Source: Polydactylus sextarius (lineage: Eukaryota; Chordata; Actinopteri; Polynemidae). From it: DNA of 64,000 nt. Made by a program: the position numbers and the translations under genes. The notes under the pieces are model-generated. The model had not been told where the DNA came from. It did no database searches and saw only the letters and a list, made by a program, of their open reading frames with translations. The stretch is from assembly GCA_016801845.1 (NCBI GenBank), contig CM028908.1, forward strand, positions 24,419,047-24,483,046, read 5' to 3'. Positions 33,313-44,918 of the stretch are shown one piece after another. Numbering within the stretch: position 1 is the stretch's first letter; each line of letters starts with the position of its first letter.

Positions 33313-33523
33313 TTTAGTATAAATACAACATCGTATATGTCCCAGCCACTTCCTGTAGCATCGCTCAACATTTAACCTGCACTTGTTTTAGTGACGATAA
33401 CAATATTTAGCTTAAAGCACAAGCAGATCTTTTTGTGGCAGTTGAATATGAAATGAATGAACAAACAAACAGATAGTTAAACGATAGTTGATGGATAAAC
33501 CAATGTCTTTTTGTACAAACACA

Positions 33524-33940
33524 TCAGAGGTCAAGCGCTACACGAAAGTGCTGCGCTCTTTGGGCCAATTCCTTTGCAAACTCCTCAGCTTCGCACAGAG
33601 CTTGTTTTTCTGGGAAGTGCAGCGCCGCTTTCTTGGTGGCGACGGCCAGTTGTTTCAGGAGAGCACACAGGTGGTTGCTCTTACATAAGAGACTCTGACT
33701 AGATGCTCCATGTTGGGCCTCCCTGCACAAAGTGTCCACTAATCTCTGACCCACCATGATCACCAGCTTGCTTTGTGAGATGAATTTCTCTGGTGGCTGG
33801 CCATCCTGAAGACTGTGTATAAATCCCACGATGGCCTTCTGGAGAGCACCAAAATAAAGCCGACAGTGCTCTGACCGGGTGGATACTTGATGCTCTTCTG
33901 TGCCTCTGGTGGACTTGTTGGAGTGAAGTTTGTTATCAGC
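33524..33940 (-). CDS. cass4: cass4 exon 7 (FAT-like C-terminal domain, stop)
   Basis: Residues 668-805 plus stop. Encodes RSEHCRLYFGALQKAIVGF and QSKLVIMVGQRLVDTLCREA, then NHLCALLKQLAVATKKAALH, the helical C-terminal domain of the Cas family, close to human CASS4. Acceptor CACTCAG, phase 0. Confidence 0.95.
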   Translation of the reverse strand, partial: ADNKLHSNKSTRGTEEHQVSTRSEHCRLYFGALQKAIVGFIHSLQDGQPPEKFISQSKLVIMVGQRLVDTLCREAQHGASSQSLLCKSNHLCALLKQLAVATKKAALHFPEKQALCEAEEFAKELAQRAQHFRVALDL

Positions 33941-36900
33941 CTGAGTGGTGGAGAGAGGAACCAGGTGAGTGTGGCAACGCATCATGTCTTATATTGATTA
34001 TACTGAGTATAAGGATAGTATTAAATTAATAGGTAGTTTTGTTTTGGTCAATAGGACATACCTGTGGCTGGTGAGAGACTGGTGTGACATTTCCTTTTGG
34101 CTCAATCTGCATTTTCTTTTGCTGCTTTTCAAATTCATTCTTGGTCTGAGGAAAAGTCAAAAGTAAAGAACATTACAACATTAACAACATTAAGTTTTCT
34201 CTGAGTTAAAAGCTTATAATAGAAACCTAGAGTATATTATTACCTGCAGTTCTACGTAGTCATTGTCATCCTCCACTAAGTCCACTTCAGGTTCTCCACT
34301 GTTAGGCCTTTTCTTTGTCCCTGTGCTGTTGAGAGGCTCTTGATCTTTCTGAGAAGCTCTGAATAGAAGTTTTCCATTGGCAATGATGATGGACACCAGA
34401 CGCTTGACATCATCTGGAATAGTTCGTGCCACCATGACAAAGCGATCCAACTGATCAGGTGTCTGGACTTGCCCTGGGTCCTGGCACAGCGTGTTGAGAG
34501 GCCAGCCAGCCATGTTCAGAGCACTTACAGTTTGTTGTAAGATCACACCAGAGTCATCTATGATACACAGCTGTTTATAGAGTCTTGTCTGAAGGTTGGT
34601 ATCACTCAAACGCCGGGCATTGCCCTTAATGTCCAGAGCAAAGTTTAGGAAGCAGGTCAAAGAACATGTGATCCCCTCTGCAGCTTCTTTGATCTCCTCC
34701 AGGTGTTTCTGCAGATGTTCTCTGGTCCTCCAGTGACTGCTGACGAACTCCATGAGCTGGGGCACATTCCTGCAAACGGACTCCTGCAGTTCCAGGAGCC
34801 TGCGACAGGCCTCGTCCTGGCTGAGTGTGAACCTCTCGTAGAGGCTCTGGGGAGGATGAGCTCAGAGCCAGGGAGTCACAGGAGCTGGTAGAAGAACTGG
34901 AGGCCGTGCTGATTCTTTGACTGTCTGTTGCAGAGTGATGCAGGACTCTACCTCTCTCACTGTCCTCCTGCACAAGTGAATCCCCACTTCCTGGAAGGTC
35001 ATGGAAAGATGTGCAGGACCTCAAGGTCCTGATTCCCTGCAGGTACGCCTTATTGAGTTCATGAACAGCCCTTGAGTCACCTCTACACTCTAGGGGTATG
35101 TGATTACTGGAGGGAGATTGGGAGGGATCCTCCTGAGGTGGGACTGCATACACCGACTCCTCTTTAAGTGTCGGAGCAGGGGGCAGGTCATAAACTGGCA
35201 ACACTTTGAGTGGACTTGGCGTTTCAAAAGAACTTGGTTTTGGTGTATCATAAACTGACGGAGTTAGACTTTCTTTCTGAATGGGCCAAGCACGAGCTGG
35301 AAGAGTGTCATAAAGCTGTCCACAAATAGTTTTGTGGGGCATGGTGTCATAGGGACCTTGGGGTGGACTTAGTTTTTCGGGACCAACTGGAACATCATAG
35401 ATCCACTCGGGCTTACGGGGGTTTGGAAGAGTGTTGTATCCAATCGTTGTCTGTTGGACTTCTGTTACTGAAGGAACAGGGATGTCATAGTTTGGGTCCT
35501 GAGGCAACGGTGGTGGGACTGCATACACCTGTGCACAAGAGCAAGGTTCTCAGTATCATTTAAACACTTTGGGATTGAAAATGTGGTCAAAAACTTCAGA
35601 CTACAGGCTACTGTTATAATATACTGCTTTTAAAGTAAACCCTTAAAGGTGTGATATGTTTCTGTGATGCTGATCATGGTTTCTTGTCAGGAGCAGGTGG
35701 TGGTGATGGTGATTTGCCAAGAGCTTGAGCCATTGTTACATTCACATTTAGTCATTTGTCAGACGCTTTTATTGAAAGTGACTAACAACACTAAAGCTTC
35801 AGCGCAGTAAGAGAAGTTGGAAAGATGATGAGTCCTGAAGATAAACAGGGACTCTCCAGCTTTGACAATATTTGGGAACTCATTTCACCATCATGCACAG
35901 ATAATAACAGTCTGGACTGTGTAACTTGACCTGTATGGTTAATTTGAAGTAGGTGAGCGCAGAGCCAGAAGTCACTCTGGTTCATTCAACATGAGTGACT
36001 TATATTTGATGTGAGCAGCTATGGGTCATCAGTGGAGATCAAAGCTAAATGAAATATTCAGCACAACTTCTCCAGGGCAGACTGGATACTATGGTGAATT
36101 GCTATTAGAAAGTGACAAAACAGGCTAACTGGGCTGAGACTAGCTGGTTAGCATGTTAACTTTAGTTCACCAGTTACCACTGGAGTCCTTTCTACAATTT
36201 GAGAAAAGTTCTTGGCAAGTAAAGGAAGGAAATTTAATGAAAGATATACTGAGTTTTGAGGTGAGCACATCATAGATTCCTCATTTCATCAATCGCTCCT
36301 AAATGTCTGAAACTTACATAAGTGTCTCCTGGACTGCTGCACCTTCGACTCTCTGGAGAGGGAAATCTCTTCTCCAGCTCTGAGATTGGAACCAGTGAGT
36401 TTTTTCGATGTATTTGTCTTGGAGTCGTTGATAGCTGAAAATAGAACATCACAAATACAAATATATCAGACCTATGATCCACTCAAATGACAGTATATCT
36501 ACAAGTACTTGATACTGTATTTCCAGGGACTCACAGTGACAAAAGACACTCGTTTCGCTTGGTTCGGGACATCGTAAACCTCCCCTTTTGGACCGGACAT
36601 GGTATTGAAGGATAAAGGCTGTAGACAGAACAGACAGACGTTAATACTGAGATTGACTGGCACTTGTGCTGCTTTGATCAAAGCAGCGTCTACCTCTCTG
36701 ACCTCTGCATCAACGCATTTATGGGGACAAAGTTTGCTCTGAAGCCTGTTGAGAGTGCCCCAGAACCCCATTGAGCATACACTTTCCCAATTAACGCAGC
36801 TCCATAATCAAAACCATGCTACTCAATGAATATTAGGTGGCTATTGCTGAAGGGAACAGGACTCCCCTAGAGCAGGAGAGGAAATGATGAACATCTGGGT

Positions 36901-39900
36901 GTATTTTGCCTCACTTTCTGCCACATAGGCACCCGTATAGACGCTTCTGTATTTCTGGAGTCTCCAGTGGCAAAGGCTGCTGTTTGCAGTTAAAAGTGTC
37001 TGAAGTCTGTGTCTGTTTGTCTTTTACAGGCTCATAAAGACCCCGGTGCTGCATGCCTGTCCCCATGGAGAGGCCCTTGGTCCCCCATCTGTAAGCTTTT
37101 TTGCCAGCAGGGGTTTCACAGCAATGCATTTCTGCAGCAGTCTACCTCTCTAATCATGAGAGTTAACACTTCCAAGAAGGAGAACCAACTCTGACCTTGA
37201 AGCAATAGACTAACTAACTTCTACTATCGTTTTTTTTTCTTTTCTCTTTTCCGAATAAACACAGGAAAAATAAAACATTGTGTACCTTGTCTCCCTCGGG
37301 TCCTTCTGCACGATGTTTAAGTGCTGATAAAACTGGGCTTTTTGAGGTTGATAAAGGTGTTGATGGAACCTTGTATATCTTGTCCATGCATTCATAAGCC
37401 GGACTGCTGGAGGGCCGAGGTACGCTGGGGATCTGGTAGATGTTTTGCATGTTGTCGTTGGTTATGGCATCAGTTAATTTAGGTTTTTCGGTGCAGCAGA
37501 GTAAGGGCCCCGCCACAGTGGCTGTGGCAGTTTGTGGTAAGAGTTGCAGTCTGTTTGCAGGGGCCAGTCCGTGTCGTCCGTACAAAGAGCACATCCACCA
37601 TCCGCTGGTGCCGGCCACATGTTGATCCATCACCATGACAATGTCGCCTTTTCTAAAGGCCAGTTCATCTGCACACTCTGCAGTGTTGTCATACAGAGCT
37701 TTAGCAAGTTTGTTCTAAAATAAAAAAGCAGAGAAGAAAATGGAAATAACATTAAAACATTTAAAAACTCAATAATCTTGTGATGGATGTTTTTCATTTT
37801 TAGGTTGTTTTGAAATTGGCTGCAGTCTGTTCTGCAAAATCGTGAGTTTTTTTTTTTTTTTTTCTACCAGAGACTTAATGACAACATTTCCTCTTGTAAA
37901 GTGTTGCTACAAGTTGCACGTCTACAAAGCATCATCAGATTCACAAGGAAACATTGCACAAAAATCATTTTACAACTCACTAATAACCCAACAAAGAAGC
38001 CAGTATTTAATCTACGCTTAGAGTTAAAATAAATAAAGCACTTTTTTTTCTTTTAAAAGACATTAATCTACTCTTTATTTTCACATCCTATTTGTACTTC
38101 CTTCTAAAAGATAAATGGAAAGACAAGCCTCGACAAAGCTTCCTCTTGCATGCTTGCAGACATCTCACTGCTCCAAAAATACACAGAATTGTATAAATGA
38201 GACCTCACTTTACTCAACATATTTCAAATTTAGTAGAGCAGGTACTTGCTTTTTATTAATATGTCAATATTAACCCTTCCCTGTCTGCTCCCTGCTCTTT
38301 GCTGTATGTGACATAGACCGGATTCAGGCTTGATGCAATGACCACAAATGTGTGATCATATACTTTACTCTCATGTCTTTGCTGTGGTTGCTCTTATTTT
38401 CACAGGCTCTTATTATGAGAAACAAGCTGTGAATAATGGAACATGGCTTTTATTATACCAAAACCACTTGTTAGAGCTGCACTGACAGCGAACCACTTGT
38501 GGTTTGTCTTTGTATGCAGCTGCACGTAGAGAGAAAAAAAAAGTTTTTTAAAAATCGGCACATTTATTTCGTGATCGTCTATGAGTCGGGCATTGCTTTT
38601 ATGGGACGTTCGGAGTCGATGCTATTACTGATATTAGGGAATTTAAAAAAAATAAAGATGACCAAGAGAGAGCTAATATCCTTCATTACATATGGAGTCA
38701 TGGCAAAGATGAGCAATGCAAACGTTCTCAAAGACACAAATTTGTGTGTTGTTTTGATGTTGACGTCTGTCAGTGTTGATTTTCTGCTGATTGATTAACA
38801 TCATCATGACTGAATTGGAGGAAAAAAAACAGGTAAGATCTGATAATATGGATTTATTCCTGATTCCAGCCTCCAGTCGTCCTCCCATTGGCAAAATAGT
38901 TCAAAAACAGTGCAAAATTTGCACCAAGTTTGGTCTGAACACATTATAATACTTGATATGTCTCCTCTCTTTCTCTCTCTGCTCATATTTTCTGTCTCTA
39001 TCTTCACTAATTATAAAATAAAAGTATAAAATATATTCTTGTAAAACCCTTCAGTGCTCATTTAATTGAGATAATAACCCCGGTGTGTCAGACACCACTG
39101 ACAACAGCTGAGTCTAATCACAGCTGGACTTTCTAGAAGAGTGAGGTTGTCGTGGCAACATATTAGTGTTTCCATGTAATTACATATGAGTGGGACGTTT
39201 GGGTGTCTGCATACTTTTGGCCTCGTCTTACCACGACAGAACCACTTAAAGCCGAAACATATGAGGAGCTGGAAGTTGAGCAGTAATGGTTCACACAGTC
39301 AGACTGACCCTGACAAAACAAACACACCACCACACAACCCACAGCTGATAATCCTGCGTGTGTGTGTGTGTGTGCATCTGAGGTCGAATGCTCTGCAACA
39401 AAGAGTCCTTTCACCATCAGAGACCAACATGCTCAGCACCTGTTGGGATGCAGGCCTGTGGAGAGCACTGACACACACACACACACACACACACATCAAG
39501 CCTCAGCAAACTCCCTGCCTAATCCTCCGGGTCATGCTACAGACATGCAGGAGAAATACGCAGGGTCAGATGACAGTCGCTGACCACACCACCCAGATTT
39601 ATGTGGTCGTGCTCCTTTCTCTTCAGACTCATCATCTCAACCGGATCTGCTTCTGTCCCACGTTCACGCTCCACTATGTTCACTTAGGATAAGATAAAAT
39701 CTACATGTAAAAAAGGCTGCAAAGCATCAGTTCCTGTTATCGCAGTGGGCTACAAACACCCTGTAAACCACAGCCTGCTGTGTGATTCACACATCCTCTG
39801 TATTCAACCATAATTCAGGTTACTAATAAGAATCCCCCACACCCCTTTAAAACCCCCCACCCCCATACACACACACGCGCCCTCCCATTCTGTCCCTGTG

Positions 39901-42900
39901 TTGATCACCATTCGAGTACAGTAACAAAGTCAGATTCAGCTGTGACTCTTTTGGATTCCTGCACACGCCTGCTTGTGCTGATCAGCGCCTCTGACAGCTG
40001 GCCTTCAGCACTTTAACCACACAGCTGTCTCGGCCTCTCCCTCGCCTCATCCCCGTCTCTCTGCTCCATCCTGTTCACAAATTAACATCAACAGCCCTTT
40101 TTTTTAAAAAAAAAAACAGGAGTTTGTCATTGACAGACACTACCTCCAGACACATATATGATCACTTCTGCTGTTCTCAGTTATGATTATATGATGCAAG
40201 GAAACCCCAGTGATGCTGTTGGGTGAGTTAACTTTTACCAGATATAATATAATAATATACAGACATACTGTGAAGTTAATATAATGAGAGTGACCAGTCC
40301 CTAGAAGAAGCAGGTTCCAGTGTGGGAATAAAACCCTCCTGGTTCACTCTCTCTGACCTCTTGCCCTCCTCGACAGCCAGGTTATGACCCCGGGGGGTCG
40401 GGTCAGCACCTCATCTATTAAACATCAGACACATGCCAGTCCTGGTACAACACCCACGGCGGTGACGATGAACAAATCTCTCACACATGGCTGTAGGTTC
40501 CCCTCTCTCCTTTTTATTCTAACGTTCATTTTTTTTTCCCAGAAAGTGGTCCAGATGAGGAAGTGTACATAGTTGAGATAATTTCTTTTCTTGGATTTGC
40601 ACAGGAAGTCAGACTGTAAATATGACATATTAGACTTTCCCACAGCAGCGTAAGATACAAATACGGGGCAGATGGAGCGAGGAGAGGGAAGGAGGCGAAG
40701 AGGAGACAGACAGACAGAAGGAAAACACTGAATGAGACGTTCGGTATTCCACTAAATTATCTTTAGACATGTAGGGAATTCATCTCCCGTTCCATCACTT
40801 TTATCATCTGAAATGATCCTCAGATGTGCTCGGTGGAAAAAAAATCACCTTTGTCAAACTGTTCTGTCCAACGCAAATAAATTCAAGAAGAGGCTGCAGA
40901 GACTAATTCAGGCTCTGTGGCAGTGACACGACTCAGCTACAGCTGCCCTGGTATTTCCTGTGTTGGAACTGGTGAGAACTATGTCAAAATCTCATACACA
41001 AACACATAATAGAATAATAATAATAATAATCTAGAAGCTTTTAGTGATAATCAACAGTCAACAGACACAATCAGGAGACTTTATATAACTAAAATCTATA
41101 ATCATTCACATTTTTTTGTTTCACATTTCACATAATTTTCTGATTTGTCAAAGATTTTAAGATTAGTCCGGAGGAGCCAAACACTTTAAGCGCAGATAAT
41201 TTAGTGCAAGAAATCTGTTTTAGGTTTAAAGCATGTTTACTGAACCACAGTCCTTTATATCAATATATCTTTAACAACGATAAGCAACAGCTTCACATAG
41301 TTAACGTGAGACTGTGACTGCAGATTATAATCTAACTCCTGCTGCAGCATTTGAATGTACAGCTATGTATGATTATGTGACGTGTTGATGTAACGAGCAC
41401 TTTCAGATCTTTCCATTATATCTGTAGCTAAACTGTTACGTTTGCATGCACAAAATAATATGTGGTGTCAAATACGTCGCTAGAGAAACTGAAAAATGAT
41501 GTTCACATGCAGCTGTGCTGTGCATCTCAAAACCTGCTGATGTCTTAGTGTCAAGTTTTGCAAAATGCTGTCCTAGTTAGTTTTTTGTGTGACTTACACA
41601 CACAATTATTTGTTTAGGTTTGCACATTTTTAAAAAGAAAATGAGCAAGTGGGGATAAGGACTAATTCACTCTGTCGTCACATCATCAGCGTGTGTGCGT
41701 GTGGACAGACAGTGTGAGGAACAGCAGATAACGAGATACTCGGCTCTGCGGCAGGAACTTATCTCACTGCTCAAGTTTATATTTACACTAACACTTCCTC
41801 AGTCTCATCCTCTGTCTTTTGTCAAAGTTTTGAATACGAACTCAGCGGTCACTTTATTCCTCTTACACTTTCTTCCAGAGACGGAAGAAAAACAAACGAA
41901 CTGAAAGAGACTGAAGTTCTCCTTGACCATCAATCCACGTCGTTTTGTTTTCATCCTCTATTCAAGATCCTAACGTTTCTCAGTTTCTCTGACGTGAGGC
42001 CGAGTAACTTTCCTTTATCCTGCGTTAAACTTAAAAAAGACAGATGTTGAGAAAACTTCCTGGACTACTGGGATGTGAGGAGGATGCTGCAGCTCCTCCA
42101 CCTCCCGCCGAGCGAAGCCTCATGACAACGCTGCTTCTCAGATGATAAAAACAGACAACGGCACACGAGACGTCCAGAAATAGCTCGAGAGGAGCTAAAA
42201 AAGAAATTCCTAATAGAAAATAACTTCACAGAACAGAAGTGATATTGCTTAAACTGATAATTAGTCATCAGCCACCATGCAGTTATTTCAAAAAAAAAAA
42301 AAAACATGACTAAGACGCATCCGTTCTCAAGGGTTGCTTTGCTTTGCTTCGGAAAAAATGCCAGGATGATGCACATCCTTTCTCTCTGCTGTGACATACA
42401 GATCCTGGGAAGTGTTTGGTTATCAGATTAATCATGATGATCGTTTTTTGAGAGTTTTTTTTTCTCAGGACTCAGCGTGAGACGGAAGTTAAGAAGAAGC
42501 ATAAACACATTTGAATGTCAGCAGCAGTGCATCCCACTTATAGACACAGATGGTCAAAGCTGTCACATTTAGACGTGTGTGTGTGTGTGTGTGTGTGCCG
42601 GTGTGTCAAACATCAACGTATATTATGTAAGATCCACATTTACAGAAGATTCAGAGTAAAGAGACAATTCAAAGATTCGACTGACGAGTGTGGGAACCAC
42701 ATCAGAACCACAACAGGCTCCTTTTTGGTCAAGACTCAAAAGTTCACAGAGAAACTGTGCACAAGGTTCAATCAGCTATTTATTTTTTATTATTTATATT
42801 GTTTGTAGAATTTAGAATTCAGTTTTTAGAATTTAGAGTTGCTAATCTGCTTTTTTTTTCCCCCCTAAAAGCTTCTGTTAATGAGGCTCATAAAGTTTGA

Positions 42901-43168
42901 CTCAGACTCTGTGTGGGGATCAGTGCTCTCAGGTTACAAGCTACAGTAGAGGGTCACAGAGGCTGTGTGTAGAAATAGGTGGTAGCTGACACCGCAAGTT
43001 AAAGTGAAATCCCAGCAGGTGGTCTGAGAGGACATTCCAGCAGACAACAAGAGAGAATCAAACATCACAACACGATTACAAAAAAAAAATACAAAAACAC
43101 ACTATGAAAATAGAAGAAAAGTAAAATATTTTGGAGTAAAAAGTATTTGCAGCTTCAGAACTCACCAT
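33524..43168 (-). CDS. cass4: CASS4 (Cas scaffolding protein family member 4, HEPL)
   Basis: Exons, first to last: 43166-43168 (ATG only, inferred), 37286-37714, 36535-36618, 36318-36434, 34244-35528, 34062-34145, 33524-33940; about 805 residues against 786 in human. Order of parts: SH3 domain (about residues 3-62, ALYDN, GWWMC, APANRLQLL); substrate domain with nine YxxP motifs (YQIP, YKVP, YDVP, YAVP, YDIP, YDVP, YDTP, YDLP, YAVP) that bind Crk-type SH2 domains when phosphorylated; a Ser-rich region with a four-helix bundle; a C-terminal FAT-like domain. Known role: docking protein at focal adhesions for FAK and Src kinases. YNTLPNPRKPEWIYDVPV and SEHCRLYFGALQKAI match CASS4 rather than NEDD9, BCAR1 or EFS. 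Exon 5 carries a one-base frame break. cstf1 lies upstream on the same strand, as in human. Confidence 0.93.
34062..34145 (-). CDS. cass4: cass4 exon 6
   Basis: Residues 640-667, phase 0 on both sides. Encodes TKNEFEKQQKKMQIEPKG, like the charged linker before the C-terminal domain in NEDD9 (EFERQQKELLEKE). Acceptor CCTCAG, donor GTATGT; flanking introns are 98 and 121 bases. Confidence 0.88.
34244..35528 (-). CDS. cass4: cass4 exon 5 (YxxP substrate domain and Ser-rich bundle), with a frame break
   Basis: Flanked by phase-0 junctions but 1285 bases long, one more than a multiple of three. From 35528 the frame reads VYAVPPPLPQDPNYDIPVP through STASSSSTSSCDSLALSSSS. The homologous continuation, LSQDEACRRLLELQESV then PQLMEFVSSHWRTREHLQKH, is in another frame. 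The switch lies at about 34838-34855, next to a CCCC run; one base fewer there restores a continuous frame. The exon ends EDDNDYVELQ, recalling the YDYV Src-SH2 site of NEDD9/BCAR1. Both halves look conserved, so the break is more likely an indel error or variant than a dead gene. Confidence 0.9.
35529..36317 (-). other. cass4: cass4 intron 4 with dispersed repeat
   Basis: 789 bases. At about 35735-35800 the series ATTCACATTTAGTCATTTGT, CAGACGCTTTTATTGAAAGTG matches a repeat motif widespread in fish genomes; the repeat may extend to about 36060. No exon is supported. Confidence 0.6.
36318..36434 (-). CDS. cass4: cass4 exon 4
   Basis: Residues 173-211, phase 0 on both sides. Encodes RKNSLVPISELEKRFPSPES and ends SSPGDTY, whose Tyr joins VYAVPP of exon 5. 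Acceptor TTTTCAG, donor GTAAGT. Confidence 0.88.
36535..36618 (-). CDS. cass4: cass4 exon 3
   Basis: Residues 145-172, phase 0 on both sides. Encodes SGPKGEVYDVPNQAKRVSFV with one YDVP motif. Acceptor GTCTACAG, donor GTGAGT. Confidence 0.88.
36619..37285 (-). other. cass4: cass4 intron 2, with one possible extra exon
   Basis: 667 bases. A frame-preserving candidate exon lies at 37028-37141 (38 codons, AG at 37142-37143, donor GTAAAA). It ends MQHRGLYEP, so splicing to exon 3 would make a further YxxP-type motif. The acceptor lacks a good pyrimidine tract; included only as a possibility. Confidence 0.35.
37286..37714 (-). CDS. cass4: cass4 exon 2 (SH3 domain)
   Basis: Residues 2-144. Starts NKLAKALYDNTAECADELAF, then GTSGWWMCSLYGRHGLAPAN: a complete SH3 domain with ALYDN and GWW ligand-binding residues. 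Two YxxP motifs follow (IYQIP, IYKVP). The first exonic codons align with NEDD9 and BCAR1, whose SH3 exon also follows a tiny first coding exon. Acceptor ATTTTAG, donor GTACAC. Confidence 0.95.
39471..39495. repeat. (AC)12 microsatellite
   Basis: Dinucleotide run in cass4 intron 1; a shorter GT run sits about 100 bases below it. Confidence 0.9.
42575..42597. repeat. (GT)11 microsatellite
   Basis: Dinucleotide run in cass4 intron 1. Confidence 0.9.
43166..43168 (-). CDS. cass4: cass4 exon 1, start codon only (inferred)
   Basis: Exon 2 is open from its acceptor and begins exactly at the family's second-position residues, so the start lies upstream. The nearest fit is an ATG immediately followed by a strong donor (ATG-GTGAGT) on the gene strand, giving M-NKLAKALYDN in phase 0. 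NEDD9 and BCAR1 have first coding exons of only a few codons. The 5' UTR would lie above 43168 and include a TTTG-type run (43191-43216). Confidence 0.45.
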
Positions 43169-44658
43169 GATTGTGAAGCAGTTTTCTTTTTTGTTTGTTT
43201 GTTTGTTTGTTTGTTTCTTGCAGAGGAATAAGTCCGACAGTGTTTGACGTCCTCAGTGAACCATCTCCACCACCTGTGTTTGCTGTGAAAGCTCTCGTGG
43301 ATTTACTTGTCTCGTGTGTTTCTCGAGCATATTGTCTGAGCTGTCACCGAGACGCAGACTGTTTTACTCTCTGGGAGGGGAAACCACGCTCCCGTGTCAT
43401 TGACAGAGCCGCTTTCCTGTAACCTCATTGGCCAGAGCGATACCCCCCCTCACCACCTCCTCCTCCTCCTTCTCTTCTTCTTCTTCTTCTTCTCTGCAGC
43501 TGCTCCTCCCCACCAATGTTTTTTTTCTCTCCTCAATTTAATTCCACTCTGTGAACTCCCCCTAACATCTTCCTGATAAAGAAGAAGTTAACCGCTAGTT
43601 TTATTTTCCAACATAGCGGGATTTTTTTTTTGTTGGTTTGTTTGTTGCCGTGTATTTTATTTTGTTTCCTCTTTCCTCTTTTCTTATAAATTTGGCACAT
43701 TCTTCCATTCTAACGAGTGACAGATTTATGTTAGTTTAGAAACGAAGGAGAAGTGAGGAGGGTCGGCGGCGGCGGTTTGTTTGAAGCAGAAATTCTTGTG
43801 GGTTTCGTCGTCGTTGTCTGGGAAACACAGACGGCGACGTCTGGGAAAGTCGGGGTTTGGGGAATGTGGTGGAAAAGTGGGTGATGGGGTGAACTTTCAG
43901 TCAGAGGTCGAGAAGAGAAATCAGACCGGTCACTAAACTAGAAAAAACAAAAAAAAAAACAAACAACTAATCCAACACGTTTTGACTAATTTGATATAAG
44001 TGGAGCAGACACAGCAGTAAACACGTGTGTGTGTGTGTGTGTTATGTTCCTGCAGGTTGGACAGGATATTAGTAAGAGCTGTGGTTAGTTGTGTGCGACT
44101 CTCCACGGTGACGTTGCAACTTCACAAATTCACAGAAGAAGATGCTGCTCACTTCTTCCTCTTGTTTGGTTTGTTTTAATAAAGAATCACATCGACAAGA
44201 GTAAAGAGACGTGGACAAAAGTGTAAAAAAAAAAAAAAAATATGAAAAGATGTGAAAACGGTCCGACTCTGCTGGGTGACATTTACAGCATAAAACTAAA
44301 ACTGGGAGTTTTAAACAGGTATAAGCGGAAAAAAAACAAAAAGATTTTTAAGGTCAAAGTTACAATTTTACGTCAAAGTCTGAATTAAAACAGTTGTCAA
44401 TTCAGACTCTGAATCAGGTTTCATTTGCTGTCATCGTTCTGGCCTTTTGAACATCACTTCCACTTTCTAAAGCACTTTCAGTAAAAGTCATAGGAGCAAC
44501 ATGACTATTAATTATATAAAAAAGTATAAACCTTTAACAACTAGTCTATACACTTTTTTGTCAAGCATCGTTCTGTAAGTTACAGATGAGATAAAAAAAA
44601 AAAAAAAAGGTGTCATAGATGAGTGAGTTGAATGACGTTAGAGTTCTGTTTGGCTCCG
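43169..44658. other. Spacer between cass4 and cstf1
   Basis: About 1.5 kb. A CpG- and GGC-richer patch at about 43740-43860 may be the cass4 promoter/5' UTR; a TCC/TTC-rich tract (43455-43495) and a (GT)9 run (44025-44042) are present. The cstf1 3' UTR occupies the upper part, with no clear AATAAA found. Confidence 0.5.
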
Positions 44659-44918
44659 TCAGTCCGTGGTGGTGCGGCGGTACCAGAACCGGGCTCTGAA
44701 GTCGTCGCTGCAGGTCATGAAGCCGGGGTTGGTCGGCGAGTGGACGATGCAGCGGACGATGTTGTTGTGTCCCAGCGACAGCAGGTTCTTCCTCTCCGCC
44801 GTGCGCGAGTCCCAACAGCACAGGCTGATAGTGCGCTCGTCGGGCAGCAGCACGTAGTCCTCGGTGTGGTTGAACACACCCTGAGTACGGTGCATCTGAC
44901 GACCGCTCAGACCAGCAC
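44659..44918 (-). CDS. cstf1: cstf1 exon 5 (last WD40 repeats, stop)
   Basis: Residues 346-431 plus stop. Encodes FNHTEDYVLLPDERTISLCC, LLSLGHNNIVRCIVHSPTNP and ends FWYRRTTTD, near-identical to human. Acceptor TTCCAG, phase 1 in. Confidence 0.97.

Larger units (their letters stand above)
37715..43165 (-). other. cass4: cass4 intron 1
   Basis: 5.5 kb without a convincing exon. Contains short GT/AC runs (39357-39374, 39471-39495, 42575-42597), a poly-A at 42288-42304 and T runs (37850-37863). Exact extent depends on the inferred first exon. Confidence 0.5.

Noticed and set aside
39163..39692. 168-codon plus-strand frame and its antisense partners
   Set aside because: The frames are generated by GT/AC runs in cass4 intron 1, with no splice context or homology.
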